Part shown: in pieces, positions 48,586 to 59,013 of the stretch
Layout of the letters: every line of letters starts with the position of its first letter
Numbering within the stretch: position 1 is the first letter of the stretch
Origin: Staphylococcus hominis subsp. hominis
GTDB lineage: Bacteria; Bacillota; Bacilli; Staphylococcales; Staphylococcaceae
Direction: 5' to 3'
DNA: 64,000 nt
Assembly (NCBI RefSeq): GCF_002901845.1
Contig: NZ_PPQE01000025.1
Coordinates: 124,001 to 188,000 of the forward strand
Notes under the pieces: model-generated
The model's input: only the letters and a program-made list of their open reading frames with translations
The model's database searches: none
What the model was told of the DNA's origin: nothing
Made by a program: the position numbers and the translations under genes

Positions 48586-49428
48586 ATGTTTTTTAATTTG
48601 AATTATATCAATCCTACTGCTATCGATATAGGTCCTTTATCGATAAAATGGTATGGAATTATTATTGCAGTAGGAATATTGATTGGATATTTTATTGCTC
48701 AAGAAAGCTTGAAATCTATAGGATTACATAAAGATACATTAGTAGATATTATTTTTTATTGTGCAATTTTCGGATTTCTAGTTGCAAGAATTTATTTTGT
48801 TATATTTCAATGGCCTTATTATATGGAAAATCCATCAGAAATACCTAAAATTTGGCATGGCGGGATAGCTATTCACGGTGGATTAATAGGTGGCTTTATT
48901 ACTGGAATTATTCTATGTAAATTGAAAAATCTTAATCCTTTTCAACTTGGAGATATTGTTGCACCAAGCATTATATTAGCTCAAGGTATAGGGCGATGGG
49001 GCAATTTTATGAATCATGAAGCTCATGGCGGACCAGTATCAAGAACATTTCTAGAAAATATGCATATTCCAGAATTTATTATTCGAAATATGTATATTGA
49101 AGGTGTATACTATCATCCTACTTTTTTATATGAATCTATTTGGGATATACTTGGTTTTATTATATTAATTACTCTTAGAAAGTATTTACGCGTTGGAGAA
49201 ACATTTTCATTATATCTCATTTGGTATTCAATAGGGCGCTTCTTCGTTGAAGGATTACGAACAGACAGTTTAATGTTAACAAGTCATATTCGCGTAGCTC
49301 AACTTGTTTCAATTATTTTAATTATTATTGGTATGACTTTGATTATCTATCGTCGAATAAAATATCAACCAGCTATTTATAAAAATGCTGGACCATTAAC
49401 TTGGAATTCAAGAGGGAAAGTAAAATAA
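48586..49428 (+). CDS. lgt: Prolipoprotein diacylglyceryl transferase
   Basis: Membrane enzyme that attaches diacylglycerol from phosphatidylglycerol to the lipobox cysteine of prolipoproteins (such as SstD and the EMYY protein in this window). About seven hydrophobic segments. The Lgt signature [14 protein letters not shown] (~143-156) and [13 protein letters not shown] (~94-106) are intact. 280 residues. It begins 3 bases after hprK, and its TAA overlaps the next ATG by one base. Confidence 0.96.
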   Translation: MFFNLNYINPTAIDIGPLSIKWYGIIIAVGILIGYFIAQESLKSIGLHKDTLVDIIFYCAIFGFLVARIYFVIFQWPYYMENPSEIPKIWHGGIAIHGGLIGGFITGIILCKLKNLNPFQLGDIVAPSIILAQGIGRWGNFMNHEAHGGPVSRTFLENMHIPEFIIRNMYIEGVYYHPTFLYESIWDILGFIILITLRKYLRVGETFSLYLIWYSIGRFFVEGLRTDSLMLTSHIRVAQLVSIILIIIGMTLIIYRRIKYQPAIYKNAGPLTWNSRGKVK

Positions 49429-49907
49429 TGAGACGATTAACTATTATTAATACACAGTCGATGAATCCCTTATGGCGCATTTACCAATTTGTTCGTTTTT
49501 CTAAAGTGTTAAAAAATACAGTAATAATAGAAATAAGTCGATTTATTCCTTTTTTAAATGTGAAACGATATGTTTATATTCATTTCTTGAAGATGTCAAT
49601 TGGGGAACGAACTGCATTTGCCTATAAGGTAATGCCTGATATTTTTCATCCCCAGTTAATATCTATTGGCAGTAATACTGTTATTGGTTATAATACAACA
49701 ATATTAACGCATGAAATTTTAGTAAATGAGTATCGTTATGGACGAGTGGACATTGGTTCTCATACTTTAATTGGAGCAAATGTGACCATTTTACCTGGAG
49801 TGAAAATCGGTCATAACGTTATGATTAAAGCAGGTACTATCGTCTCTAAAGATGTTCCCAATGATACTATTGCTTTTGGAAACCCCATGCAAATTCATAA
49901 TAAATAA
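49428..49907 (+). CDS. Hexapeptide-repeat acyltransferase
   Basis: A 159-residue left-handed beta-helix acetyltransferase-like protein. Hexapeptide repeats are visible from about residue 75 (ISIGSNTVIGYNTTIL; VDIGSHTLIGANVTILPGVKIGHNVMIKAGTIVSKDVP), ending in the usual AFGNP. The N-terminus is basic. ATG 49428 overlaps the lgt stop (TAATG) with GAGGG upstream; a longer reading from 49401 lies in the lgt end. The acceptor is unknown; the lgt operon suggests an envelope role, by inference only. Confidence 0.83.
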   Translation: MRRLTIINTQSMNPLWRIYQFVRFSKVLKNTVIIEISRFIPFLNVKRYVYIHFLKMSIGERTAFAYKVMPDIFHPQLISIGSNTVIGYNTTILTHEILVNEYRYGRVDIGSHTLIGANVTILPGVKIGHNVMIKAGTIVSKDVPNDTIAFGNPMQIHNK

Positions 49908-49924
49908 GAAAGTGGTGACAAAGC

Positions 49925-51364
49925 ATGGCACGAAAGGAACAAAAAATTATTCCAATGACTTTTGATGAGAATTTTTATCGAAAGATGGCAGATCAAAAAT
50001 ATAAACAGAGAAATTATAGAAAAGCAGCTGAATATTATGGAAATGTGCTAGATTTGTCACCTGAAGATTTTGATATAAAACTTAAGTATGCCGATTGTTT
50101 AAATGAATTGAATTTGAATAAAAAAGCAGAAAAAATGTTTTATGAAAGCATTATAAATGATCATAATGTATCAGAAAGTTATTATCAATTGAGTCAGCTG
50201 AATATTAAACTTAATGAGCCAAACAAGGCCTTCTTGTTTGGTATTAATTATGTAGTTTTATCAAATGATGATTCTTTTAGAGAAGAATTAGAAAACATGT
50301 TCGAAGTTTCTTATATTGAAGAAAATAAAATTGAAATGGAAGCACAATTATTTGCAGTTCAATTATTATTTCAATATTTATTCGCTCAAGGACGGTTACA
50401 AGAAGCACGAACGTATATTTTAAAACAAAACGATGATATTCAGTCGCATCGCGTTATTAGAAATTTACTAGCAATGTGTTATCTTTATTTGAGTGAATAT
50501 GAGATTGCTAAAGAATTATTCGAAACATTGCTTGCTGAAGATAACTCGGATGTTCATGCACTATGTCATTATACATTGCTATTATATAATACTAATGAAA
50601 CAGAGAAGTATCACAAATATATAAAAATATTAAATAAAGTGATGCCGATGAATGAAGATGAAAGTTTTAAGTTAGGTATTGTACTAAGTTATCTTAAACA
50701 GTACAAAGCGTCTCAACAACTTTTATTACCTTTATATAAAAAGGGTAAGTTTGTTTCAGTTCAAATGTTTAATGCTTTAAGTTATAACTATTATTACTTA
50801 GGAAATAAAGAACAAAGTAAACTATTTTGGGATAAATTATTGCAAATTTCTGAAGTAAATGTGGGGTATGCCCCATGGGTATTAGAAGAAAGTAAATACA
50901 CATTTGAACAAAAAATATTACCTTTATTATTAGATGATGACAGTCATTATCGATTATATGGCGTATTTTTATTAAATCAGTTAAATGGAAAAGAAATACT
51001 AATGACTGAAGACATTTGGTCAGTATTGGAAAACATGAATGACTATGAAAAGTTATATTTAACTTACTTAGTTCAAGGATTACATTTAAATAAGCTTGAT
51101 TTTATTCATAAAGGCTTAAAGAAAATATATGACGTTGAAGAACTATCGTTTGATACAGAATTATTTGTCAGTTGGATTGATAAAGGAGAAGCTTTAATCG
51201 TTGAAGGCGTTAATTTTAAAGAGTTAAATAGATATATTGCGGCACATGTTTATTTATATTACCGTTATCATAAAAAGCATATAACTAAAAAGAAAATTAT
51301 TGAAATTTTTAATACTACAAGATATAAATTAGATAACGCAATTGATAAATTATTGAGCATATAA
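49925..51364 (+). CDS. Tetratricopeptide-repeat protein
   Basis: A 479-residue cytosolic protein with TPR helices in the first ~250 residues (KYKQRNYRKAAEYYGNVLDLSP; ESYYQLSQLNIKLNEPNKA; LSEYEIAKELFETLLAED). No signal peptide or catalytic motif is visible. TPR proteins act as protein-binding scaffolds; no partner can be named. It starts 17 bases after the acyltransferase gene. The hprK-lgt-acyltransferase-TPR-trxB order is conserved in staphylococci as I know them. Confidence 0.8.
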   Translation: MARKEQKIIPMTFDENFYRKMADQKYKQRNYRKAAEYYGNVLDLSPEDFDIKLKYADCLNELNLNKKAEKMFYESIINDHNVSESYYQLSQLNIKLNEPNKAFLFGINYVVLSNDDSFREELENMFEVSYIEENKIEMEAQLFAVQLLFQYLFAQGRLQEARTYILKQNDDIQSHRVIRNLLAMCYLYLSEYEIAKELFETLLAEDNSDVHALCHYTLLLYNTNETEKYHKYIKILNKVMPMNEDESFKLGIVLSYLKQYKASQQLLLPLYKKGKFVSVQMFNALSYNYYYLGNKEQSKLFWDKLLQISEVNVGYAPWVLEESKYTFEQKILPLLLDDDSHYRLYGVFLLNQLNGKEILMTEDIWSVLENMNDYEKLYLTYLVQGLHLNKLDFIHKGLKKIYDVEELSFDTELFVSWIDKGEALIVEGVNFKELNRYIAAHVYLYYRYHKKHITKKKIIEIFNTTRYKLDNAIDKLLSI

Positions 51365-52369
<1,005 letters not shown>

Positions 52370-52379
52370 GATATTAATT

Positions 52380-52428
52380 AAAGCTAGAATAATCACTTCT
52401 GATAGAAGTATTATTACTAGCTTTTTTC
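52380..52428 (+). terminator. Intrinsic terminator after trxB
   Basis: AAGCTAG-a-ATAAT-c-ACTTC pairs with GAAGT-a-TTATT-a-CTAGCTT (two mismatches) and TTTTTT follows. Confidence 0.88.
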
Positions 52429-52450
52429 TTAGCAGTAAAGTCGATACAAA

Positions 52451-52481
52451 TTGTTAGCAATGTAAAAATATATGCTATGAT
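52451..52481 (+). promoter_or_regulatory. Candidate promoter for rapZ-yvcK
   Basis: TGCTATGAT (extended -10; TATGAT at 52476-52481) with a TTGTTA at 52451-52456. The 19-base spacer is long, but the extended -10 compensates. Confidence 0.5.
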
Positions 52482-52522
52482 GTTATATAAATATATGTAT
52501 GATTAAATGGATGGTGCTTAGA

Positions 52523-53437
52523 ATGGTTAATCAAATAAATGATGAAATGAGCAAAAGTGAACTATTAGTTATTACGGGATTGTCTGGCGCTGGTAAATCA
52601 TTAGTTATTCAATGTTTAGAAGATATTGGCTTTTTCTGTGTAGATAATTTACCGCCTATATTACTACCTAAACTTGTGGAGTTAATGGAGCAAGGTAATC
52701 CTTCACTTCAAAAAGTAGCAATTGCAATTGATTTAAGAGGAAAAGAGTTATTTAAATCACTTGTAGATGAAATTGATGCAATTAAAACGCGAAATGATGT
52801 TATTGTAGATATTATGTTTTTAGAAGCTACAACTGAAAAATTAATTTCTAGATATAAAGAATCACGTAGAGCGCACCCTTTAAATCAAAATGGTCAAATG
52901 TCTTTAATTGATTCAATTCTAGAAGAACAACAATTGCTTTCAAATATTAGGTCAATAGCGAATTACATTATTGATACTACAGAGTTAAAGCCTAAAGAAT
53001 TAAAAGAAAGAATCAAACGTCGTTTCGCCAATGAAAAAATGAATTCATTTAGTATTAATGTAACTAGTTTTGGATTTAAACATGGTATTCAGAAAGATGC
53101 TGATTTAGTATTCGATGTACGTTTTTTACCTAATCCATATTATGTTGAAGACTTGAGACCGATGACTGGAGAAGATGAAGCAGTTTATAATTATGTGATG
53201 AAATGGAAAGAAACTGAAACTTTCTTTGAAAAACTAATGGATTTACTTATTTTTATGATTCCAGGTTATAAAAAAGAGGGTAAATCGCAACTGGTTATAG
53301 CAATAGGGTGTACCGGCGGACAACATCGCTCTGTAGCCTTAGCTAAGCGTATCGGAGAAGAGTTAAATGATATATTTGATTATAATGTGTATGTTCATCA
53401 TAGAGATGCACATATTGAAAGTGGCGTGAAGAAATGA
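52523..53437 (+). CDS. rapZ: RapZ-family nucleotide-binding protein (YvcJ)
   Basis: P-loop protein with GTP/ATP hydrolysis activity. In E. coli RapZ controls the GlmZ small RNA and glucosamine synthesis; the Gram-positive YvcJ role is less clear. Walker A is GLSGAGKS (near residue 20), [21 protein letters not shown] follows, and the C-terminal [16 protein letters not shown] is typical. I chose ATG 52523, six bases after GGTG, for 304 residues; the frame opens 8 codons earlier. Its stop overlaps the yvcK start by 4 bases. Confidence 0.92.
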   Translation: MVNQINDEMSKSELLVITGLSGAGKSLVIQCLEDIGFFCVDNLPPILLPKLVELMEQGNPSLQKVAIAIDLRGKELFKSLVDEIDAIKTRNDVIVDIMFLEATTEKLISRYKESRRAHPLNQNGQMSLIDSILEEQQLLSNIRSIANYIIDTTELKPKELKERIKRRFANEKMNSFSINVTSFGFKHGIQKDADLVFDVRFLPNPYYVEDLRPMTGEDEAVYNYVMKWKETETFFEKLMDLLIFMIPGYKKEGKSQLVIAIGCTGGQHRSVALAKRIGEELNDIFDYNVYVHHRDAHIESGVKK

Positions 53438-54420
53438 AACAGTTGAAAGTAGTACTAATCGGAGGAGGTACGGGACTCTCAGTACTAGCTAGAGGATTAC
53501 GAGAATATCCAATAGATATCACTGCTATTGTTACAGTCGCAGATGATGGTGGTAGTACAGGTAAAATTAGGGATGAAATGTCTATTCCTGCTCCAGGAGA
53601 TATTAGAAATGTCATTGCAGCGCTAAGTGATGCGGAACCTATTCTAGAAGAATTATTTCAGTATCGTTTTGAAGAACATCAAATTGAAGGTCACTCATTA
53701 GGTAATTTATTACTTGCAGCACTCACAAATATAAAAAATGACTTTGGTCATGCAGTGAAAGAATTAAGTAAAATTTTAAACATTAAAGGAAAAGTGATTC
53801 CATCTACTAATACTAATGTTATGTTAAATGCTGTATTAGAAGATGGTGAGATTGTTGAAGGTGAATCTAAAATACCTAAAAAAAATAAAAAAATTCGACG
53901 TGTCTATTTAGAACCATCTAATGTAGAACCCATGCAGGAAGCTGTTGATGCTTTACAAGAAGCGGATTTAATTGTTCTAGGTCCTGGTTCACTGTATACG
54001 AGTGTAATTTCAAATTTGTGTATTGAAGGTATTTCTAAAGCAATAATAAGTTCACAAGCACCGAAATTATACATATCTAATATTATGACTCAACCAGGAG
54101 AAACAAATGATTATGATGTCTACGATCATATTAAAGCTATTCATCAACATGCTGGAGAACCATTTATTGATTATGTTATTTGTAGTAATGATGCATTTGA
54201 TGAACAGATTCTTCAACGATATAAAGAACGTAATGCTCATCCTGTTAATATGAATAAAATAAAATTAACAGAAAATCATATTAAAATGATTACTTCTAAA
54301 AATCTTGTAGAAGTTTATGACCACGTCCTCGTTCGTCATAATACAAAGGTGCTTGCTAACCTTATATATGATTTAGCACTTGAATTAACAAGTACAATTC
54401 AATTTAAACCTAAAAAATAA
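53434..54420 (+). CDS. yvcK: YvcK/CofD-family protein
   Basis: CofD-fold protein required for growth on gluconeogenic carbon and for cell-wall morphology in B. subtilis, where it binds UDP-sugars. The N-terminal [16 protein letters not shown] and [15 protein letters not shown] (residues ~30-44), [10 protein letters not shown], and [10 protein letters not shown] (~183-192) are diagnostic. 328 residues. The ATGA overlap with rapZ shows translational coupling, and whiA follows after 97 bases. Confidence 0.93.
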   Translation: MKQLKVVLIGGGTGLSVLARGLREYPIDITAIVTVADDGGSTGKIRDEMSIPAPGDIRNVIAALSDAEPILEELFQYRFEEHQIEGHSLGNLLLAALTNIKNDFGHAVKELSKILNIKGKVIPSTNTNVMLNAVLEDGEIVEGESKIPKKNKKIRRVYLEPSNVEPMQEAVDALQEADLIVLGPGSLYTSVISNLCIEGISKAIISSQAPKLYISNIMTQPGETNDYDVYDHIKAIHQHAGEPFIDYVICSNDAFDEQILQRYKERNAHPVNMNKIKLTENHIKMITSKNLVEVYDHVLVRHNTKVLANLIYDLALELTSTIQFKPKK

Positions 54421-54517
54421 ATTTTAATGAATTTAAAAATAATTTGATATAGAGTGTTATATATTTTGAGATGTTAATTACATATAATAATGATGATGAG
54501 AAAAGGAGGGAGCATCA

Positions 54518-55462
54518 ATGAGTTTTGCATCAGATATGAAAAGTGAATTGACCCGTATTGAAGTCGATGAAAGTAATGCTAAAGCTGAACTTAGCGCTTT
54601 GATTCGGATGAACGGTGCACTCAGTTTATCTAATCAACAATTTGTAATTAATGTTCAAACTGAAAATGCGACTACGGCTCGAAGAATATATTCATTAATT
54701 AAGCGTATTTTTAATGTGGAAGTAGAAATTTTAGTACGAAAAAAAATGAAATTAAAAAAGAATAATATCTATATTTGTCGAACTAAAGTACGTGTTAAAG
54801 AAATACTTGATGAATTAGGTATTTTAAAAAATGGTATTTTTGTTCATGATATTGATGCGAGTATGATTAAAGATGATGAAATGCGTAGAAGCTATTTAAG
54901 GGGAGCATTTTTAGCGGGTGGATCAGTAAACAACCCAGAAACCTCTTCCTACCATTTAGAAATTTTTTCTCAATATGAAGGGCATGCTGAGGGATTAACT
55001 AAACTAATGAACAGTTATGGATTAAATGCTAAGCATTTAGAACGAAAAAAAGGAAGTATCTCTTATTTGAAAGAAGCGGAGAAAATTTCTGAGTTTTTAA
55101 GTTTGATAGGGGGGTACCAAGCACTATTAAAATTTGAAGATGTAAGAATAGTGAGAGATATGAGAAACTCTGTCAATAGACTAGTAAATTGTGAAACAGC
55201 TAATTTAAATAAAACTGTGAGTGCAGCTATGAAACAAGTACAAAGCATTCAATTAATTGATGAAGAAATAGGTTTAGATAATTTGCCTGATCGTTTAAGA
55301 GAGATTGCAAAATTACGAGTAGAACATCAAGAAATTTCTTTGAAAGAATTAGGAGAAATGATATCAAATGGGCCTATTTCTAAATCAGGAGTAAATCATC
55401 GCTTACGAAAATTAAATGAACTCGCTGATAAAATTAGAAATGGAGAAAAAGTCGAATTATAA
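54518..55462 (+). CDS. whiA: WhiA, sporulation-regulator-type DNA-binding protein
   Basis: A LAGLIDADG-homing-endonuclease-like domain fused to a C-terminal helix-turn-helix. In Gram-positives it acts on cell division and chromosome organisation. The N-terminal domain spans ~1-200, with the [15 protein letters not shown] motif near residue 128. The HTH lies at ~245-310 ([25 protein letters not shown]). 314 residues; a strong AAAAGGAGGG precedes the ATG. rapZ-yvcK-whiA is the widely conserved order. Confidence 0.94.
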   Translation: MSFASDMKSELTRIEVDESNAKAELSALIRMNGALSLSNQQFVINVQTENATTARRIYSLIKRIFNVEVEILVRKKMKLKKNNIYICRTKVRVKEILDELGILKNGIFVHDIDASMIKDDEMRRSYLRGAFLAGGSVNNPETSSYHLEIFSQYEGHAEGLTKLMNSYGLNAKHLERKKGSISYLKEAEKISEFLSLIGGYQALLKFEDVRIVRDMRNSVNRLVNCETANLNKTVSAAMKQVQSIQLIDEEIGLDNLPDRLREIAKLRVEHQEISLKELGEMISNGPISKSGVNHRLRKLNELADKIRNGEKVEL

Positions 55463-55478
55463 AATAAAATGTGTTTTA

Positions 55479-55522
55479 AAAAATAGGATGAAACATTAAT
55501 ATAACGTTTCATCCTATTTTTA
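55479..55522. terminator. Terminator between whiA and the tRNA gene
   Basis: AATAGGATGAAAC pairs with GTTTCATCCTATT, T-run after on the + strand and an A/T-rich tract on the other. It can serve whiA and the opposing tRNA. Confidence 0.85.
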
Positions 55523-55529
55523 ATAATAG

Positions 55530-55601
55530 CCCCCTCGAGAGGAATCGAACCTCTATCTTAAGAACCGGAATCTTACGTGCTATCCATTACACTACGAGGA
55601 G
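55530..55601 (-). tRNA. tRNA-Arg (anticodon CCG)
   Basis: Read on the - strand this folds as a 72-base cloverleaf. Acceptor CTCCTCG/CGAGGGG has one wobble pair, the D-stem is GTGT/GCAC, the anticodon stem TAAGA/TCTTA encloses loop TTCCGGT (anticodon CCG, Arg codon CGG), the variable loop has four bases, and the T-arm is AGAGG-TTCGATT-CCTCT. The discriminator is G. CCA is not encoded and must be added. It opposes whiA. Confidence 0.93.
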
Positions 55602-55715
55602 TATAATATAAAAACTAATTTCTGTACTAAATATATAATTAACAGTACAATTTGAATATATGAATAGTGTATAAAATTATAAAACGCAACGTCAAATAAA
55701 TGTAAAGGTATTATT

Positions 55716-55745
55716 TTTGACCATTTTTGACTTTTATTGTAAAAT
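55716..55745 (+). promoter_or_regulatory. clpP promoter with CtsR operator
   Basis: On the - strand 55732-55716 reads AGTCAAAAATGGTCAAA, a full match to the CtsR heptad repeat RGTCAAANANRGTCAAA. It covers the -35 TTGACC (55717-55722), with -10 TAAAAT at 55740-55745 (17-base spacer). CtsR would repress clpP until heat or protein stress. Confidence 0.92.
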
Positions 55746-55778
55746 AAATATAACAGTTAATTACAAGGAGGAAATATA

Positions 55779-56366
55779 ATGAATTTAATTCCTACAGTTA
55801 TTGAAACAACAAATCGTGGTGAACGCGCATATGATATTTATTCTCGTCTATTAAAAGACCGCATTATTATGTTAGGCTCAGCAATTGATGATAATGTTGC
55901 AAATTCAATTGTATCACAATTATTATTCTTACAAGCTCAAGATTCTGAAAAAGATATTTATTTATACATCAATTCTCCAGGTGGTAGTGTAACAGCAGGA
56001 TTTGCTATTTACGATACAATTCAACACATTAAACCAGATGTACAAACAATTTGTATTGGTATGGCTGCGTCAATGGGATCATTCTTATTAGCAGCTGGTA
56101 CAAAAGGTAAACGTTTTGCCTTACCAAACGCTGAAGTTATGATTCATCAACCATTAGGTGGCGCTCAAGGTCAAGCGACAGAAATTGAAATTGCTGCTAA
56201 CCATATCTTAAAAACACGTGAAAAATTAAATCGTATTTTAGCTGAACGTACAGGTCAAAATATTGAAACAATTCAAAAAGATACTGATCGTGATAACTTC
56301 TTAACTGCTGATGAAGCAAAAGAATATGGTTTAATTGATCATGTAATGCAACCTGAAGATATGTAA
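55779..56366 (+). CDS. clpP: ATP-dependent Clp protease proteolytic subunit
   Basis: Self-compartmentalised serine protease that degrades substrates fed by ClpC, ClpX or other Clp ATPases. The catalytic serine is S98 in GMAASMGSF, the histidine lies in [13 protein letters not shown] (~H123) and the aspartate in the DRDNF region (~D172). 195 residues. ACAAGGAGG precedes the ATG. It is monocistronic with its own terminator and a CtsR operator. Confidence 0.98.
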   Translation: MNLIPTVIETTNRGERAYDIYSRLLKDRIIMLGSAIDDNVANSIVSQLLFLQAQDSEKDIYLYINSPGGSVTAGFAIYDTIQHIKPDVQTICIGMAASMGSFLLAAGTKGKRFALPNAEVMIHQPLGGAQGQATEIEIAANHILKTREKLNRILAERTGQNIETIQKDTDRDNFLTADEAKEYGLIDHVMQPEDM

Positions 56367-56384
56367 ATAGAATTGTTTAACATG

Positions 56385-56420
56385 TAAAAAAGGAAGAGCA
56401 TTGATGCTCTTCCTTTTTTT
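56385..56420. terminator. Bidirectional terminator after clpP
   Basis: AAAAAAGGAAGAGCAT pairs with ATGCTCTTCCTTTTTT around a two-base loop region (56386-56419). It lies between clpP and the opposing 60-residue gene and overlaps the latter's stop. Confidence 0.92.
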
Positions 56421-56601
56421 ATGGTTTTTTAGTTTTTAATAAATAATGTATAGCTACAAACCCTAATAATAATCCTATAATAATAAAGAAGAAAGATAAA
56501 AGTACCATAATAATACTCTTTTCGAAAGCAAAGATACCATTTAAAATTAAAAATACACTAGCGATAAGTAGTAAGATATACGTTAACTTGTTGTCATTCA
56601 T
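56419..56601 (-). CDS. Small two-helix membrane protein, 60 residues
   Basis: Unrecognised. Two hydrophobic segments, roughly residues 8-25 and 30-53, and a basic C-terminus (LLKTKKP). The ATG at 56601 is supported by TTTGGAGATTTAG upstream. It starts 17 bases after the stop of the epimerase-like gene and probably shares its transcript. No function can be assigned. Confidence 0.7.
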   Translation of the reverse strand: MNDNKLTYILLLIASVFLILNGIFAFEKSIIMVLLSFFFIIIGLLLGFVAIHYLLKTKKP

Positions 56602-56618
56602 TACTAAATCTCCAAATA

Positions 56619-57518
56619 CTATTCGTTAATTAAGTCTTCAAGTGCAACTTTTAAATTATTATATCTAAAATTAAACCCTAATGCTTCTAATTTATTAGGT
56701 AAGACTTTTTGAGTATCGAGAACTACTGTCGACATTTCTCCTAGTACAGCACGCATAATTAATGATGGCACCCACGTTTCATGTGGTTTATGCATCGTAC
56801 GTCCAAGTGTATAACCAAATAAATTTTGACGTTCAGGAATTGGAGAAGCCATATTAAATGGACCTTTTGCATTTGATTCGTCAATTGTAAATAAAATCGC
56901 ACGCACTAAGTCATCTATGTGAATCCAAGAATACCATTGACGGCCAGAACCTAATTTTCCGCCTACGTAGAATTTATATGGTAGTTTCATCGTTTGAAGT
57001 GCGCCACCTTCAGAAGACAAAATCATACTAAATCTTCCCAATATAACACGTGTACCAAAATTTTCGAAACGACGAGCAAATCGTTCCCATTGATAAACGA
57101 CATCTGACAGGAAATCAAAAGGAAGTGTTTGATATTGTTCTGTATAAGTTCGATGTAAACTTGGAGGATAATAACCCATAGCACTTGCATTAAAAAGCAC
57201 TTCAGGTTTATGTTGCCGTTGCTCAAATAAATGAACTAAAGATTCAGTCGATTGAATACGACTTGTCATAATCGTTTGTTTGTAAGAGGATGTCCAACGT
57301 TTATTTAATGTAGCTCCTGCTAAATTAATGACTACATCAATATCTGGTACTTGATTTTCCCATCCTTTTTTAGACCAGTTAACATACGTAATCTTAGGCT
57401 CATCACTTTGTTTATCACTACGAGTTAAAATTGTAATATGAGCCTCTCTTTTTTTAATTTCATTTACTAAATGACTACCTACCATTCCAGTTCCACCAGT
57501 AATTAAAAATTGTTTCAT
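56619..57518 (-). CDS. TIGR01777-type NAD(P)-dependent epimerase/reductase-like protein
   Basis: Extended short-chain dehydrogenase/reductase (YfcH/YfhF group). The Rossmann motif is [11 protein letters not shown] (~7-17), the family marks are [13 protein letters not shown] (~65-77) and [16 protein letters not shown] (~112-127), and a DUF1731 C-terminal tail is present ([17 protein letters not shown]). 299 residues. GAGGTG precedes the ATG at 57518. The substrate is unknown for this group. The 60-residue membrane protein gene follows. Confidence 0.87.
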   Translation of the reverse strand: MKQFLITGGTGMVGSHLVNEIKKREAHITILTRSDKQSDEPKITYVNWSKKGWENQVPDIDVVINLAGATLNKRWTSSYKQTIMTSRIQSTESLVHLFEQRQHKPEVLFNASAMGYYPPSLHRTYTEQYQTLPFDFLSDVVYQWERFARRFENFGTRVILGRFSMILSSEGGALQTMKLPYKFYVGGKLGSGRQWYSWIHIDDLVRAILFTIDESNAKGPFNMASPIPERQNLFGYTLGRTMHKPHETWVPSLIMRAVLGEMSTVVLDTQKVLPNKLEALGFNFRYNNLKVALEDLINE

Positions 57519-57691
57519 TTACTAACACCTCATTTTTTATAAAGAAAATAAATTTTTTTAATGACAATGTAGAGAAAGATGCTCAAAAAGCATTCAAGAT
57601 TATGTCATTAACTTTAGAAAATACGGTCATTAAATTACCTAAATTTAGCTATAATATAAGTATAGCTTTGCTATAGAGAATAGTAGAATAT

Positions 57692-57716
57692 TTAAAAAGT
57701 ATGTTTATACTTTTAA
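57692..57716. terminator. Weak terminator-like hairpin near the 56-residue gene
   Basis: TTAAAAAGTAT pairs with ATACTTTTAA with a short loop. On the - strand it lies about 70 bases past the stop of the gene at 57787-57957 and may terminate it. Confidence 0.45.
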
Positions 57717-57786
57717 TATACTAATTTACAAAACAAAAGTCATTTTAATTTCTTTCTATTCTCTTCTCTTTCAAGTTTCTATTATA

Positions 57787-57957
57787 TTACTTTATAAATA
57801 AGATTAAGAATAATATGATTATAGGAATTAAAATGCCAATAAATATATCAAATTTTGAGTTTTTACTTTCATCAAAATCATCATTACTTAACATCATAGA
57901 TTTAATTTTATTGCTTGAATGATGTTTGAATAATGTGTTAAAAGTATCTTTTTTCAT
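57787..57957 (-). CDS. Small membrane protein, 56 residues
   Basis: Unrecognised. The polar N-terminal ~36 residues (MKKDTFNTLFKHHSSNKIKS, then an acidic NDDFDE) are followed by one strongly hydrophobic helix (~37-54, rich in Ile/Leu) and a terminal Lys. A clear ribosome site, GGAGTG, lies five bases before ATG 57957, which argues that it is translated. It stands alone between divergent genes. The topology suggests a tail-anchored cytosolic peptide or a membrane-active peptide; nothing more can be said. Confidence 0.6.
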   Translation of the reverse strand: MKKDTFNTLFKHHSSNKIKSMMLSNDDFDESKNSKFDIFIGILIPIIILFLILFIK

Positions 57958-58145
57958 TTTGTCACTCCAAAATTTACATCATATTGATAGTATAGTTATT
58001 TATATATGATGTTATCATGTATAATTGAATGAGTATTCCATTTATATATGTACTTAAGTATTTTTAATATTTTTTTAAAAGGAAATAATGTAAAATAGAT
58101 TGCTATATTAAAGGATGAATAGATAATTAAGAAGTGAGGGAGTCC

Positions 58146-58958
58146 ATGTCAAAAAAAAATAGAAATCTTAAAGACTATGAAGCACATGAAAAGAAAAAAA
58201 TGAGTGGTATTTCTAAAATAATTAGTACACTTATTGTGCTTCTATTACTTGGTGGATTGGTGTTTGCAGTTTTTGCTTTTGTGGATAATTCAAACAGAGT
58301 CAATGAACGTTTAAATAATCAGTCAACGGAAGAACATAAAGATAAGAAAGATAAAGATACTAAAAGTAATAAAAAGAATGAAGAAAGTACGCAAGAAAAT
58401 ACAACAAGTGAAAACAATACAAATAATAGTAAAGAAAATAAATTAGATAACGTAAAAAATCCAAATGTAACTGATAACTATTCTAATGAGCAAAATAATT
58501 CAATAAAAGTACAACCTACTAATCAAGGTAAAACAGCACAAACGCAACAATCTTCTAAAGAAACATCTACAAAACAACCTAATACAAATCAAATTCAAAG
58601 TACTCAACAAAAAGAAAACTCACAAACTCAACAAAAAGAAAACTCACAAACTCAACAAAAAGAAAACGCACCAACTCAAGAAAAAGCAACGCAAGAAGAA
58701 ACAGATAAATCAAATGAAAACACTCAGTCAAGTCAATCTTCTCGTTCTAAGGATTCAACTGAAACATCACAACATAAGTCAAGTAACAATGACACAACTA
58801 CTACACAAGAACGAGCTAATACAAATCAATCATCCCAAACACAAAAATCAACGATGCAACCATCTACTACCGAACCTAAAACACAATCATCTAGTTCAAC
58901 TACTTCAGAATCAAAAAGTAATACCCAACAATCTCAAAGATCTTCAAACGAAGAATAA
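58146..58958 (+). CDS. Signal-anchored Gln/Thr/Ser/Asn-rich surface protein
   Basis: A 270-residue protein with a basic, cytosolic N-terminus (~25 residues), one membrane helix (IISTLIVLLLLGGLVFAVFAF, ~27-47) and a long low-complexity exterior of Gln, Thr, Ser, Asn and Lys with no hydrophobic core. Residues ~154-177 are three tandem copies of an eight-residue unit (QQKENSQT). There is no LPXTG motif. The start is ATG 58146 with GAGGG just upstream; a GTG at 58134 has no ribosome site. Function unknown. The unstructured exterior probably spans the cell wall. Confidence 0.78.
   Translation: MSKKNRNLKDYEAHEKKKMSGISKIISTLIVLLLLGGLVFAVFAFVDNSNRVNERLNNQSTEEHKDKKDKDTKSNKKNEESTQENTTSENNTNNSKENKLDNVKNPNVTDNYSNEQNNSIKVQPTNQGKTAQTQQSSKETSTKQPNTNQIQSTQQKENSQTQQKENSQTQQKENAPTQEKATQEETDKSNENTQSSQSSRSKDSTETSQHKSSNNDTTTTQERANTNQSSQTQKSTMQPSTTEPKTQSSSSTTSESKSNTQQSQRSSNEE
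58603..58674 (+). repeat. 24-bp tandem repeat inside the low-complexity gene
   Basis: The unit begins CTCAACAAAAAGAAAAC and has identical copies at 58603-58626 and 58627-58650, plus a diverged copy at 58651-58674. The repeat is in frame (8 codons), so copy-number change would alter length without a frameshift. Confidence 0.92.
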
Positions 58959-59013
58959 AAAAAGACCTAGGTATATACACATTTTACCATGTGTGTATCT
59001 CTAGGTTTTTTTA
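58955..59013. terminator. Bidirectional terminator between convergent genes
   Basis: AAAAAGACCTAGGTATATACACA pairs, with a few mismatches, with TGTGTGTATCTCTAGGTTTTT. It overlaps the stop of the 75-residue gene on the other strand. Confidence 0.85.

Noticed and set aside
53343-53615. A 90-codon - strand frame across the rapZ-yvcK junction
   Set aside because: It is antisense to two conserved genes that overlap there, with no ribosome site.
58714-59004. A 96-codon + strand frame overlapping the low-complexity gene
   Set aside because: It is the shifted reading of a Gln/Thr-rich repeat region and lacks a start signal.
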